Origin: Mycolicibacterium diernhoferi
GTDB lineage: Bacteria; Actinomycetota; Actinomycetes; Mycobacteriales; Mycobacteriaceae
Direction of reading: 5' to 3'
DNA length: 64,000 nt
Assembly: GCF_019456655.1 (NCBI RefSeq)
Contig: NZ_CP080332.1
Coordinates: 4,960,001 to 5,024,000, forward strand
Shown: one piece after another, positions 23,447 to 32,643 of the stretch
Layout of the letters: the number at the start of each line of letters is the position of its first letter
Numbering within the stretch: position 1 is the stretch's first letter
The notes under the pieces: model-generated
Databases searched by the model: none
Told to the model about the DNA's origin: nothing
Seen by the model: only the letters and a program-made list of their open reading frames with translations
Position numbers and translations under genes: made by a program

Positions 23447-25213
23447 GTGACGACTGCGGCGGTGCGGATCGGCAACTGCTCGGGGTTCTACGGTGACCGC
23501 ATCGGCGCCATGCGCGAGATGCTCGACGGTGGGGAGCTCGACTACCTGACCGGTGACTACCTGGCCGAACTCACCATGCTCATCCTGGCCCGCGACCGCG
23601 CCCGAAACCCCGACCTGGGCTACGCCAAGACCTTCCTGCGCCAGTTGGAGGACTGCCTGGGCACCGCCCTGGACAAGGGCGTGACAATCGTCGCCAACGC
23701 GGGCGGCCTCAACCCCGCGGCGCTGGCGGGCGCCGTCCGCGCGCTCGCCGAGCGGCTCGGCCTGGCGGTCAACGTCGCCCACGTCGAGGGGGACGACCTG
23801 CTGGCCCGCGCGGACGAACTCGGGTTTCCCGGACCGGCGGGCAAGAGCGGAGCGACCCGGGGGATGGCACCGCTGCTGAGCGCCAACGCCTACCTGGGCG
23901 CCTGGGGCATCGTGGACTGCCTGGCCTCCGGCGCCGACGTCGTCGTCACCGGCCGGGTCACCGATGCCTCGGTGACCGTCGGGCCCGCCGCCGCCCACTT
24001 CGGCTGGGCGGCGACCGACTACGACGCGCTGGCCGGTGCCGTCGCGGCCGGCCACATCATCGAGTGCGGCGCCCAGGCCACCGGCGGCAACTACCCCTTC
24101 TTCACCGAGATCCCGGACTTGAATCACCCGGGCTTCCCGATCGCCGAGATCTCGGCCGACGGTTCCTCGGTGATCACCAAGCACCCCGGAACCGGTGGAC
24201 TGGTCAGCACCGACACCGTCTCCGCCCAGCTGCTCTATGAGATCGGCGGGGCCCGCTACCCCAATCCGGATGTCACGCTGCGGATGGATTCGGTGTCCCT
24301 GTCCCAAGACGGGCCGGACCGGGTGCGGGTGAGCGGGGTGCGCGGCGAGGCTCCCCCGCCGACGCTGAAGGTGTCGCTGAACAGCATCGGCGGCTTCCGC
24401 AACGCGACCTCGTTCGTGCTGACCGGGCTGGACATCGAGGCCAAGGCCGCATTGGTGCGCAGCCAGCTCGAATCCCACCTGCCGGTGCGCCCGGCCGAGC
24501 TGGTCTGGACGCTGGCGCGCACCGACCACCCCGACGCCGACACCGAGGAAACCGCCAGCGCCCTGCTGCACTGCGTGGTCCGCGACCCCGACCCGGCCGT
24601 GGTCGGCCGGCAGTTCTCCTCGGCCGCGGTCGAACTCGCCCTGGCCAGCTACCCGGGCTTCACCTCCACCGCACCGCCCGGCGACGGGCAGGTCTACGGG
24701 GTGTTCACCCCGGGATACGTCGACGCCGCACTGGTCCCGCACATCTCGGTGCATGCCGACGGCACCCGCGTGGCCATCGCACCCGCCGCCCAGACCCTGA
24801 CCGTCGAACCGGTCGCCGCGCCGCCGCTGCCCGAACCGCCGCAGGAAGGCGCGGCCGTGCGGGTACCGCTGGGCCGCATCGCCGGTGCCCGCAGCGGGGA
24901 CAAGGGCGGATCGGCCAATGTCGGCGTGTGGGTTCGCGCCGGGGCGAGCGACGCGACGGGAAACAGATCGGACGATCAATATGCGTGGCTGGCACACACT
25001 TTGACGGTCGACAAGGTCCGCGAACTGCTGCCCGAGACGGCCGGCCTACCGGTGACCCGGCATCTGCTGCCGAATCTGCGCGCCGTCAACTTCGTCATCG
25101 ACGGCATCCTCGGGCAGGGCGTCGCCTACCAGGCCCGGTTCGACCCACAGGCCAAAGGTCTCGGCGAATGGCTGCGGTCCCGACATATCGAGATCCCGGA
25201 AAGGCTGTTGTGA
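23447..25213 (+). CDS. AtuA-like protein (acyclic terpene utilisation family, DUF1446)
   Basis: 588 residues. The N-terminal DUF1446 domain (about 1-440) begins 'VRIGNCSGFYGDRIGAMREML' and contains 'GNYPFFTEIPDL' and 'ADVVVTGRVTDASVT'. A small C-terminal domain (about 480-585) holds 'IAGARSGDKGGSANVGVW'. AtuA is needed for citronellol and geraniol breakdown in Pseudomonas, alongside a carboxylase of the same type as the one encoded here; its exact reaction is unsettled. GTG start at 23447 with GAGGGGG ahead. In M. tuberculosis the equivalent is Rv0976c. First gene of the operon. Confidence 0.88.
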   Translation: MTTAAVRIGNCSGFYGDRIGAMREMLDGGELDYLTGDYLAELTMLILARDRARNPDLGYAKTFLRQLEDCLGTALDKGVTIVANAGGLNPAALAGAVRALAERLGLAVNVAHVEGDDLLARADELGFPGPAGKSGATRGMAPLLSANAYLGAWGIVDCLASGADVVVTGRVTDASVTVGPAAAHFGWAATDYDALAGAVAAGHIIECGAQATGGNYPFFTEIPDLNHPGFPIAEISADGSSVITKHPGTGGLVSTDTVSAQLLYEIGGARYPNPDVTLRMDSVSLSQDGPDRVRVSGVRGEAPPPTLKVSLNSIGGFRNATSFVLTGLDIEAKAALVRSQLESHLPVRPAELVWTLARTDHPDADTEETASALLHCVVRDPDPAVVGRQFSSAAVELALASYPGFTSTAPPGDGQVYGVFTPGYVDAALVPHISVHADGTRVAIAPAAQTLTVEPVAAPPLPEPPQEGAAVRVPLGRIAGARSGDKGGSANVGVWVRAGASDATGNRSDDQYAWLAHTLTVDKVRELLPETAGLPVTRHLLPNLRAVNFVIDGILGQGVAYQARFDPQAKGLGEWLRSRHIEIPERLL

Positions 25214-25283
25214 TGCGTTGGCGAACCCACGTGAGGATCGCAGCGAGGCACGAGCGAGGACCGGGGCGAGGGAGAGCCGAGCA

Positions 25284-26435
25284 ATGAGGACGAGCCTCTG
25301 GCATGCCCCCGAACGTGAAGCCCTGCGAAAGACGGTGCGGGCGTTCGCCGAACGCGAGATCCTGCCCTACGCATCGGAGTGGGAGCGGGCCGGGGAGATA
25401 CCGCGGGAGCTGCATGCCGAGGCCGGGGCCGCCGGTTTACTGGGCGCGGCGTACCCGGAGTCGGTCGGCGGTGGCGGCGGCGATGCCGCCGACGCGGTGA
25501 TCATCTGCGAGGAACTGCACCGGGCGGGTGTGCCCGGCGGGACCTTCGCCTCGCTGTTCACCTGCGGCATCTCGGTACCGCACATGATCGCCTCCGGCGA
25601 CCGGCGCCTCATCGACACCTACGTGCACCCCACCCTGCGCGGCGATCTGATCGGCGCGCTGGCCATCACCGAGCCCGGCGGCGGCTCCGACGTCGGGCAC
25701 CTCAAGACCAGGGCCACCCGGGACGGCGATGACTACATCGTCAACGGGGCCAAGACCTACATCACCTCCGGCGTGCGCGCCGACTACGTCGTCACCGCCA
25801 CGCGCACCGGCGGGACGGGGGCGGCCGGGGTGTCGCTGCTGGTCATCGACAAACCCAGCCCCGGGTTCGAGGTGAGCCGCAAGTTGGACAAGATGGGTTG
25901 GCGCTCAAGCGATACCGCCGAATTGTCCTACACCGATGTCCGGGTGCCCGCCGCCAACCTGGTCGGCCCCGAGAACAGCGGCTTCGCGCAGATCGCCGGG
26001 GCGTTCGTCGCCGAACGGGTGGGCCTGGCGGCCCAGGCCTACGCGAGCGCCCAGCGCTGCCTGGACCTCACCGTGCAGTGGTGCCGGGACCGGGAGACCT
26101 TCGGCCGTCCGTTGATCTCCCGCCAGGCCGTGCAGAACACCCTGGCGGAGATGGCCCGGCGCATCGATGTGGCCCGGGTGTACACCCACCACCTGGTGGC
26201 GCGTGAGATGTCCGGTGAAACCGACCTGATCGCCGAGGTCTGCTTCGCCAAGAACACCGCCGTCGAGGCCGGCGAATGGGTGGTGAATCAGGCCGTCCAA
26301 CTGTTCGGCGGGATGGGCTACATGACCGAATCCGAGGTGGAGCGCCAGTACCGGGACATGCGCATCCTGGGCATCGGCGGCGGCACCACCGAGATCCTCA
26401 CCTCGCTGGCCGCCAAGACCCTGGGGTTCCGATGA
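25284..26435 (+). CDS. fadE13: acyl-CoA dehydrogenase FadE13-like
   Basis: 383 residues. It has the helical N-terminal domain, the FAD-binding 'ALAITEPGGGSDVG' and 'YIVNGAKTYITSG', and the C-terminal 'QLFGGMGYMTESEVERQYRDMRILGIGGGTTEI'. The Glu-rich 'YRDMRILGIGGGTTEI' region places it with isovaleryl- or citronellyl-type dehydrogenases. It oxidises an acyl-CoA to the 2-enoyl-CoA using FAD. The ATG at 25284 follows a 70-bp gap made of a GC-rich sequence; the stop overlaps accD2 (ATGA). Confidence 0.9.
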   Translation: MRTSLWHAPEREALRKTVRAFAEREILPYASEWERAGEIPRELHAEAGAAGLLGAAYPESVGGGGGDAADAVIICEELHRAGVPGGTFASLFTCGISVPHMIASGDRRLIDTYVHPTLRGDLIGALAITEPGGGSDVGHLKTRATRDGDDYIVNGAKTYITSGVRADYVVTATRTGGTGAAGVSLLVIDKPSPGFEVSRKLDKMGWRSSDTAELSYTDVRVPAANLVGPENSGFAQIAGAFVAERVGLAAQAYASAQRCLDLTVQWCRDRETFGRPLISRQAVQNTLAEMARRIDVARVYTHHLVAREMSGETDLIAEVCFAKNTAVEAGEWVVNQAVQLFGGMGYMTESEVERQYRDMRILGIGGGTTEILTSLAAKTLGFR

Positions 26436-28027
26436 CACGCCTGCACACCACCCTCGACGCGGACGCCCCCGCCTTCACCGAGGCCGCGGCGGCCATGACG
26501 GCCAGGCTCGACGAACTCGCCGCCGAGCACGCCAAGGCGCTGGCCGGCGGCGGCGCCAAATACGTTGAGCGCCACCACGCCCGGGGCAAGCTCACGGCGC
26601 GCGAACGCGTCGAGCTACTGCTGGACCCGGACTCGCCGTTCCTGGAGTTGAGTCCGCTGGCCGCCTGGGGCACCGACTTCGCCGTCGGCGCCAGCGTGGT
26701 CACCGGGATCGGCGCGGTCGAGGGCGTCGAATGCGTCATCGTCGCCAACGATCCCACCGTCAAGGGCGGCACCAGCAACCCGTGGACGCTAAAGAAGATC
26801 CTGCGAGCCAACCAGATCGCCTTCGAGAACCGGCTGCCGGTGATATCGCTGGTCGAATCCGGCGGCGCCGACCTGCCCACCCAGAAGGAGATCTTCATCC
26901 CGGGCGGGCGGATGTTCCGCGACCTGACCCGGCTGTCGGCGGCCGGGATCCCCACCATCGCCCTGGTCTTCGGCAACTCCACCGCCGGCGGCGCCTATGT
27001 GCCGGGCATGTCCGATCACATCGTGATGATCAGAGAACGCTCCAAGGTGTTCCTGGCCGGGCCGCCCCTGGTCAAGATGGCCACCGGCGAGGAATCCGAT
27101 GACGAATCCCTCGGCGGCGCCGAGATGCACGCCCGGACATCCGGATTGGGCGACTACCTGGCCGACGACGAAACCGACGCCATCCGGATCGGGCGGCGCA
27201 TCGTGGCACGGCTGAACTGGCGCAAGCAGGGGCCGGCACCGGCGCCCGTCGTCGAGCCCGCGCACGACCCGCGGGAACTGCTCGGCATCGTCGGCGCCGA
27301 CCTGCGCATCCCGTTCGACCCGCGCGAGGTCATCGCCCGCTTCGTGGACGGTTCGGATTTCGACGAGTTCAAGCCGCTCTACGGTTCATCCCTGGTCACC
27401 GGGTGGGCCGACATCTACGGCTACCCGGTCGGCATCCTGGCCAACGCGCGCGGGGTGCTGTTCTCCGAGGAAGCCCAGAAGGCCACCCAGTTCATCCAAC
27501 TGGCCAACCGCGCGAACACCCCGTTGCTGTTCCTGCACAACACCACCGGCTACATGGTGGGCAAGGCGTACGAGGAGGGCGGCATGATCAAACACGGGTC
27601 GATGATGATCAACGCCGTCTCCAATTCCACGGTGCCGCACATCTCGCTGCTGATCGGCGCCTCCTACGGGGCCGGGCACTACGGAATGTGCGGGCGCGCC
27701 TACGACCCCCGGTTCCTGTTCGCCTGGCCCAGTTCGAAATCCGCGGTGATGGGCGGCACCCAGCTCGCCGGCGTGCTCTCCATCGTCAGCCGGGCCGCCG
27801 CCGAGGCCCGCGGCCAGCAGGTCGACGAGGCCGCCGACGCCGCGCTGCGGGCCGCGGTCGAGGCGCAGATCGAGGCCGAGTCGCTGCCGGTGTTTCTGTC
27901 CGGCCGGCTCTACGACGACGGGGTCATCGATCCCCGGGACACCCGCACCGTGCTGGGAATGTGCTTGTCCGCCATCGCCAGTGCACCGATCGAGGGGACG
28001 TCGAACTTCGGCGTCTTCCGGATGTAG
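26432..28027 (+). CDS. accD2: acyl-CoA carboxylase beta subunit AccD2
   Basis: 531 residues, a carboxyltransferase with two crotonase-like halves. The N-half has 'RERVELLLDPDSPFLELS' and 'SLVESGGADLPTQKEIF'. The C-half has 'LLFLHNTTGYMVGKAYEEGGMIKHGSMMINAVSNSTVPHISLLIGASYGAGHYGM', the acyl-CoA site of methylcrotonyl/geranyl-CoA carboxylases. It transfers CO2 from biotin to a branched enoyl-CoA. Coupled to fadE13 by ATGA; its stop is 42 bp ahead of accA2. Confidence 0.92.
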   Translation: MTRLHTTLDADAPAFTEAAAAMTARLDELAAEHAKALAGGGAKYVERHHARGKLTARERVELLLDPDSPFLELSPLAAWGTDFAVGASVVTGIGAVEGVECVIVANDPTVKGGTSNPWTLKKILRANQIAFENRLPVISLVESGGADLPTQKEIFIPGGRMFRDLTRLSAAGIPTIALVFGNSTAGGAYVPGMSDHIVMIRERSKVFLAGPPLVKMATGEESDDESLGGAEMHARTSGLGDYLADDETDAIRIGRRIVARLNWRKQGPAPAPVVEPAHDPRELLGIVGADLRIPFDPREVIARFVDGSDFDEFKPLYGSSLVTGWADIYGYPVGILANARGVLFSEEAQKATQFIQLANRANTPLLFLHNTTGYMVGKAYEEGGMIKHGSMMINAVSNSTVPHISLLIGASYGAGHYGMCGRAYDPRFLFAWPSSKSAVMGGTQLAGVLSIVSRAAAEARGQQVDEAADAALRAAVEAQIEAESLPVFLSGRLYDDGVIDPRDTRTVLGMCLSAIASAPIEGTSNFGVFRM

Positions 28028-28035
28028 AGGTTGTG

Positions 28036-28080
28036 ATGAGCGCCTGCGCGAAGAGCGGAGAGCACAGCGATGATTCATAG
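28036..28080 (+). CDS. possible 14-residue leader peptide overlapping accA2
   Basis: ATG at 28036 reads MSACAKSGEHSDDS and stops at 28078-28080, 8 bp inside accA2 in another frame. It begins with the same MSAC as a second mini-frame at 32019. Overlap with the main start could couple translation; a Cys codon near the start recalls known cysteine-responsive leaders of mycobacteria. It may equally be non-coding repeat sequence. Confidence 0.25.
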   Translation: MSACAKSGEHSDDS

Positions 28081-30034
28081 GATCCTGGTCGCCAACCGCG
28101 GCGAGATCGCTCGCCGGGTGTTCTCCACCTGCCGGCGTCTGGGCATCGGCACCGTCGCGGTGTACACCGACCCCGACGCCGAATCCCCGCACGCCGCCGA
28201 GGCCGATCTGCGGGTGCGGCTGCCCGGCCGCAACGGCTACCTCGACCCCGGCGCGCTCATCGACGCGGCCCGCACCGCCGGTGCCGACGCCATCCACCCG
28301 GGATACGGATTCCTTTCCGAGAACGCCGATTTCGCGGCCGCGGTTTCCGAGGCCGGGCTGGTGTGGATCGGCCCACCGGTGCCGGCCGTGCAATCGATGG
28401 GCTCCAAGATCGAGGCCAAGAAGTTGATGGCCGCCGCCGGCGTGCCGGTACTGGCCGAACTGGACCCGGACGCGGTGACGTCCGCCGAGCTGCCGGTGCT
28501 GATCAAGGCGTCCGCCGGTGGGGGTGGTCGCGGTATGCGGGTGGTGCGCGAGCTGGCGGCGCTGCCCGCCGAAGTGGCCGCGGCCCAACGGGAAGCGCAG
28601 TCCGCGTTCGGTGACCCGACGGTGTTCTGCGAGCGTTACCTGACCGGCGGCCACCACATCGAGGTGCAGGTGATGGCCGATCGGCACGGCACGGTGTGGG
28701 CCGTGGGTGAACGCGAATGCTCCATCCAGCGCCGGCATCAGAAGGTCATCGAGGAGGCCCCCTCACCGCTGGTACAGCGGATCCCGGGAATGCGGGCCAA
28801 GCTGTTCGAGGCGGCCCGGCTGGCCGCCTCCGCGATCGGCTACACCGGCGCCGGCACCGTCGAGTTCATGGCCGACGATCAGGGCGAGTTCTTCTTCCTG
28901 GAGATGAACACCCGACTGCAGGTGGAACACCCGGTCACCGAGGAGACCACCGGACTGGACCTGGTCGCCCTGCAGATCGACATCGCCGACGGCAGCCCGC
29001 TCGGGCCGCACCCGCCCGCGGCCACCGGGCATTCCATCGAGGCCCGCCTCTACGCCGAGGACCCGGCCAGGGACTGGCAGCCGCAGGCCGGCGCCGTGCA
29101 CCGTTTCCGGGTGCCGGGCGTGCGCACCGAGTTCGGCACCCTCGGCCAGGTCGGGATCCGGCTGGATTCGGGCATCGTCGACGGTTCGCAGATCTCGGTG
29201 TTCTACGACCCGATGCTGGCCAAGGTCATCTCCTTCGCACCGACCCGGGCGCGGGCAGCGGCGGTGCTGGCCGACGCGCTGGCCCGCGCCCGCATCCACG
29301 GCGTCGGCACCAACCGGCATCTGCTGGTCAACGTGCTGCGACACCCGGCGTTCTTGGCCGGCGACACCGACACCGCGTTCTTCGACACCCACGGACTGGC
29401 CGATCTGGCCGCCGCGCCGGCGGCTACCGCAGCGCTGTCGGCGCTGGCCGCCGCACTCGCCGACGCCGCCCACAATCGCAGCACCGCAACGGCGTTCGGT
29501 CCGGCACCCAGCGGTTGGCGCAACCTCGCCGCGGGCTACCAGTCCCGCGGTTATCTCGATGCCGCCGGCGCCGAACTGACGGTGCGCTACCGCTTCGACC
29601 GAACCGGGGTGGAACTGCCCGACATCGAGAACGTCACCGTGCGCTCCAGCAGCGCCACCCGGGTGGTGCTGTCGGTCGACGGCGCCGAGCAGACGTTCGA
29701 GGTGGCCCGCTACGGAGACGAGGTGTTCGTCGACTCCCCGCTCGGACCGGCCCGGTTGACCTGCCGACCCCGTTTCCCCGAGCCGGATTCGGCCCTGGCC
29801 CACGGTTCTCTGCTCGCTCCGATGCCGGGTTCGGTGGTGCGGGTGGGCGCTGCCGCGGGCGACTCCGTCACCTCCGGGCAGCCACTGATCTGGCTGGAGG
29901 CGATGAAAATGGAGCACACCATCTCCGCCCCGAGCGACGGTGTGCTCGCCGAACTCAATGTGCAGGCCGGCCAACAGGTCGAGGTCGGCACCATCCTGGC
30001 CCGAATCGACAACACCCAAGGAGATCGATCATGA
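28070..30034 (+). CDS. accA2: acyl-CoA carboxylase alpha subunit AccA2 (biotin carboxylase plus BCCP)
   Basis: 654 residues. Biotin carboxylase domain at 1-445: 'ILVANRGEIARRVF', the ATP-grasp loop 'IKASAGGGGRGMRVV', 'ECSIQRRHQKVIEEAPS' and 'EMNTRLQVEHPVTE'. A linker domain follows, then a BCCP domain with 'EAMKMEHT' (biotinyl Lys near residue 610). Partner of AccD2 in a methylcrotonyl- or geranyl-CoA-type carboxylase for leucine or isoprenoid breakdown. The stop overlaps fadE12 (ATGA at 30031). Confidence 0.93.
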   Translation: MIHRILVANRGEIARRVFSTCRRLGIGTVAVYTDPDAESPHAAEADLRVRLPGRNGYLDPGALIDAARTAGADAIHPGYGFLSENADFAAAVSEAGLVWIGPPVPAVQSMGSKIEAKKLMAAAGVPVLAELDPDAVTSAELPVLIKASAGGGGRGMRVVRELAALPAEVAAAQREAQSAFGDPTVFCERYLTGGHHIEVQVMADRHGTVWAVGERECSIQRRHQKVIEEAPSPLVQRIPGMRAKLFEAARLAASAIGYTGAGTVEFMADDQGEFFFLEMNTRLQVEHPVTEETTGLDLVALQIDIADGSPLGPHPPAATGHSIEARLYAEDPARDWQPQAGAVHRFRVPGVRTEFGTLGQVGIRLDSGIVDGSQISVFYDPMLAKVISFAPTRARAAAVLADALARARIHGVGTNRHLLVNVLRHPAFLAGDTDTAFFDTHGLADLAAAPAATAALSALAAALADAAHNRSTATAFGPAPSGWRNLAAGYQSRGYLDAAGAELTVRYRFDRTGVELPDIENVTVRSSSATRVVLSVDGAEQTFEVARYGDEVFVDSPLGPARLTCRPRFPEPDSALAHGSLLAPMPGSVVRVGAAAGDSVTSGQPLIWLEAMKMEHTISAPSDGVLAELNVQAGQQVEVGTILARIDNTQGDRS

Positions 30035-31191
30035 CCGGCTTCATCGAGACCGAGGAGCAGCAGGCGCTGCGCAAGGCCGTGTCGGCCATGGCGGCCCACT
30101 ACGGCCAGGACTACTACCTGGAGAAGGCGCGGTCCGGCCGACACACCACCGAATTATGGTCGGAGGCCGGCAAACTCGGCTTCATCGGGGTCAACCTGCC
30201 CGAGGAGTACGGCGGCGGCGGGGCGGGCATGTACGAGTTGTCACTGGTGATGGAGGAGATGTCGGCGGGTGGCTGTCCGCTGCTGATGATGGTGGTGTCC
30301 CCCGCCATCAACGGCACCATCATCAGCAAGTTCGGCACCGACGAGCAGAAGAAGCGCTGGGTCACCGGGATCGCCGACGGGTCGATCACCATGGCCTTCG
30401 CCATCACCGAACCCGACGCCGGCTCCAACTCGCACCGCATCACCACCACCGCGCGCCGAGACGGCAGCGACTGGATCATCAAGGGCCAGAAGACCTTCAT
30501 CTCCGGTATCGATCAGGCGCAGGCGGTGCTCGTGGTCGGCCGCACCGAAGACCACAAGACGGGCAACCTGAAGCCGGCGCTGTTCGTGCTGCCCACCGAC
30601 ACCCCCGGACTGAGCTGGACCAAGATCGACATGGAGATCATCAGCCCGGAAGCCCAGTTCCAGGTGTTCCTCGATGACGTCCGGGTGCCGGCCGATGCGC
30701 TGGTCGGGTCCGAGGACGCGGCGATCGCGCAGCTGTTCGCCGGGCTCAACCCGGAGCGGATCATGGGCGCGGCCAGCGCGATCGGGATGGGCCGGTTCGC
30801 CATCGACAAGGCGGTCGAGTACGTCAAGACCCGCCAGGTCTGGAAGGTCCCGATCGGCTCGCACCAGGGTCTGTCACACCCGTTGGCACAGAACCACATC
30901 GAGATCGAGCTCGCGAAGCTGATGATGCAGAAGGCGGCCGCGCTCTACGACAGCGGGGACGATTTCGGGGCCGCCGAGGCGGCGAACATGGCCAAGTACG
31001 CCGCCGGGGAGGCCTCGGTGCGGGCGGTGGACCAGGCCGTGCAGTCCCTGGGCGGCAACGGTCTGACATCCGAATACGGCATCGCCGCCGCGGTGACCGC
31101 GTCCCGGCTGGCCCGGATCGCCCCGGTCAGCCGGGAGATGATCCTGAACTTCGTCGCGCAGACCTCGCTCGGTCTGCCCCGGTCCTACTGA
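30031..31191 (+). CDS. fadE12: acyl-CoA dehydrogenase FadE12
   Basis: 386 residues. The N-terminal domain has 'FIGVNLPEEYGGGGAGMYELSLVMEEMSAGG', the flavin site 'AFAITEPDAGSN' and 'WIIKGQKTFISG', and the C-terminal part 'AVQSLGGNGLTSEYGIAAAVTASRLARIAPVSREMI'. It is only distantly similar to FadE13 in the same operon, so the two probably serve successive or alternative substrates. Its TGA overlaps the start of echA7 (TGATG). Confidence 0.92.
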   Translation: MTGFIETEEQQALRKAVSAMAAHYGQDYYLEKARSGRHTTELWSEAGKLGFIGVNLPEEYGGGGAGMYELSLVMEEMSAGGCPLLMMVVSPAINGTIISKFGTDEQKKRWVTGIADGSITMAFAITEPDAGSNSHRITTTARRDGSDWIIKGQKTFISGIDQAQAVLVVGRTEDHKTGNLKPALFVLPTDTPGLSWTKIDMEIISPEAQFQVFLDDVRVPADALVGSEDAAIAQLFAGLNPERIMGAASAIGMGRFAIDKAVEYVKTRQVWKVPIGSHQGLSHPLAQNHIEIELAKLMMQKAAALYDSGDDFGAAEAANMAKYAAGEASVRAVDQAVQSLGGNGLTSEYGIAAAVTASRLARIAPVSREMILNFVAQTSLGLPRSY

Positions 31192-31946
31192 TGCTGGTCG
31201 GCTACCGGCTCGAGGGCCGGGTCGCCCGGTTGACGCTGGACTCCCCGCACAACCACAACGCGCTGTCCACCGCGCTGGTCGAACAGCTGCACCGCGGCGT
31301 CGACGATGCCGTCGCGGCCGGGGCGCGGGTGGTGGTGCTCGGGCACACCGGACCGACGTTCTGCGCGGGAGCCGACCTCGGTGAGGCGGCCGGCCGGGAC
31401 CCCGGGGATGTGGCCGTCGCCCGTGCGCGGGAGATGACCCGGCTGCTGCGCGTCATCCTGGAGGCCCCGGTCCCCGTCATCGCGGCCGTCGACGGTCACG
31501 TCCGGGCCGGCGGTATGGGATTGATCGGGGCGTGCGATATCGCGGTGGCCGGGCGGGCGAGCACCTTCGCGCTCACCGAGGCCCGCATCGGCGTCGCCCC
31601 GTCGATCATCTCGCTGACGTTGCTGCCCAAGATGACGGCCCGCGCCGCCGGGCGGTACTTCCTCACCGGCGAGAAGTTCGGCGCGCAGCGGGCCGCCGAG
31701 ATCGGGCTGATCAGCATCGCCGCCGAGGACGTCGAGACCGAGGTGGCCGGGCTCACCGCCGACATCGCCAAGGCGTCCCCCCAAGGGCTGGCGGCGTCCA
31801 AGGCCCTGACCACCGCGCCGATCCTGGCCGGATTCGATGCCCGCGCCGAGCAGCTCACCACGCAGTCCGCCGACCTGTTCGGTTCCGCCGAAGCCCGCGA
31901 GGGCATGCTGGCCTTCCTGCAGAAACGCAGTCCGGACTGGGTGTGA
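31191..31946 (+). CDS. echA7: enoyl-CoA hydratase/isomerase EchA7
   Basis: 251 residues, crotonase fold. 'HNHNALSTALVEQLHRGVDDA' and 'HTGPTFCAGADLGEA' form the CoA pocket and oxyanion hole; 'PVIAAVDGHVRAGGMGLIGACDIAVA' is the second signature. In this operon it most likely hydrates the carboxylated enoyl-CoA (3-methylglutaconyl-CoA type). It is the last gene of the run that begins at 23447; each junction after fadE13 is overlapped or nearly so. Confidence 0.9.
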   Translation: MLVGYRLEGRVARLTLDSPHNHNALSTALVEQLHRGVDDAVAAGARVVVLGHTGPTFCAGADLGEAAGRDPGDVAVARAREMTRLLRVILEAPVPVIAAVDGHVRAGGMGLIGACDIAVAGRASTFALTEARIGVAPSIISLTLLPKMTARAAGRYFLTGEKFGAQRAAEIGLISIAAEDVETEVAGLTADIAKASPQGLAASKALTTAPILAGFDARAEQLTTQSADLFGSAEAREGMLAFLQKRSPDWV

Positions 31947-32018
31947 GCGCCCGCCACGGGTTTGCCAGTTTGTAAGACGAGCTTGCATATACCGGCGTGC
32001 GACGTAGGCTCGTCCCTG

Positions 32019-32054
32019 ATGAGCGCCTGTTCGAAGAACCGAGGACGCAGATGA
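32019..32054 (+). CDS. possible 11-residue leader peptide overlapping the DUF1707 gene
   Basis: ATG at 32019 reads MSACSKNRGRR and its TGA (32052-32054) overlaps the next ATG as ATGA. TAGGCT at 32005-32010 lies 8 bp ahead, so the message could begin at this ATG. The start MSAC is shared with the frame at 28036. Coding status is uncertain. Confidence 0.3.
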   Translation: MSACSKNRGRR

Positions 32055-32626
32055 GCACTCCGTCCTCGCAGAACGACTCGACGCGTGCCGGCGACGCCGA
32101 GCGCATCCAGGTGGCCCAACTGCTGACCGACGCGGCCGCCCAGGGCCGGCTCACCACCGACGAGTACGAGCAGCGCCTGGCCAAGGCCTACGCCGCCACC
32201 ACCCACGGCGACCTGGCCCGCCTGTCGGTCGATCTGCCGGATTTCGCCACCACCACGACCTCCGGGCCGCGTACACCGGCGCCGTCGACGGTGCTGCTGG
32301 CCATACTCAGCGGTTTCGAGCGGCGCGGGCGCTGGAACGTACCGAAGCGGCTGACGGCGTTCGCGCTGTTCGGCGGCGGGGTGATCGACCTGCGGTACGC
32401 CGATTTCACCTCCCCCGAGGTGGACATCCGGTCCATCTCGATCTTCGGCGGCCAGACCATCCTGGTGCCGCCGGAGGTGAACGTCGCGGTCTGCGGACAC
32501 GGCGTGATGGGCTCGTTCGACCACGTCAGCGAACAGGGCACGCCCGGTGCGCCGTGCGTGACCATCCGCGGGTTCTCGCTGTGGGGCAGCGTCGGCGTCA
32601 AGCGCAAGAAACGCAAGTCCAACTAA
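32051..32626 (+). CDS. DUF1707 domain protein (Rv0966c-like)
   Basis: 191 residues. Residues about 12-65 are the actinobacterial DUF1707 domain ('RAGDAERIQVAQLLTDAAAQGRLTTDEYEQRLAKAYAATTHGDLARLSVDLP'). The C-terminal part is a beta-repeat of the LiaF/DUF2154 type ('IDLRYADFTSPEVDIRSISIFGGQTILVPPEVNVAVCGHGVMGSF') and ends in a Lys-rich tail. No membrane helix is seen. LiaF-like domains take part in envelope-stress sensing elsewhere; here the role is unknown. It converges on the VWA gene. Confidence 0.85.
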   Translation: MSTPSSQNDSTRAGDAERIQVAQLLTDAAAQGRLTTDEYEQRLAKAYAATTHGDLARLSVDLPDFATTTTSGPRTPAPSTVLLAILSGFERRGRWNVPKRLTAFALFGGGVIDLRYADFTSPEVDIRSISIFGGQTILVPPEVNVAVCGHGVMGSFDHVSEQGTPGAPCVTIRGFSLWGSVGVKRKKRKSN

Positions 32627-32643
32627 TTATTTGCTGAAATCGG

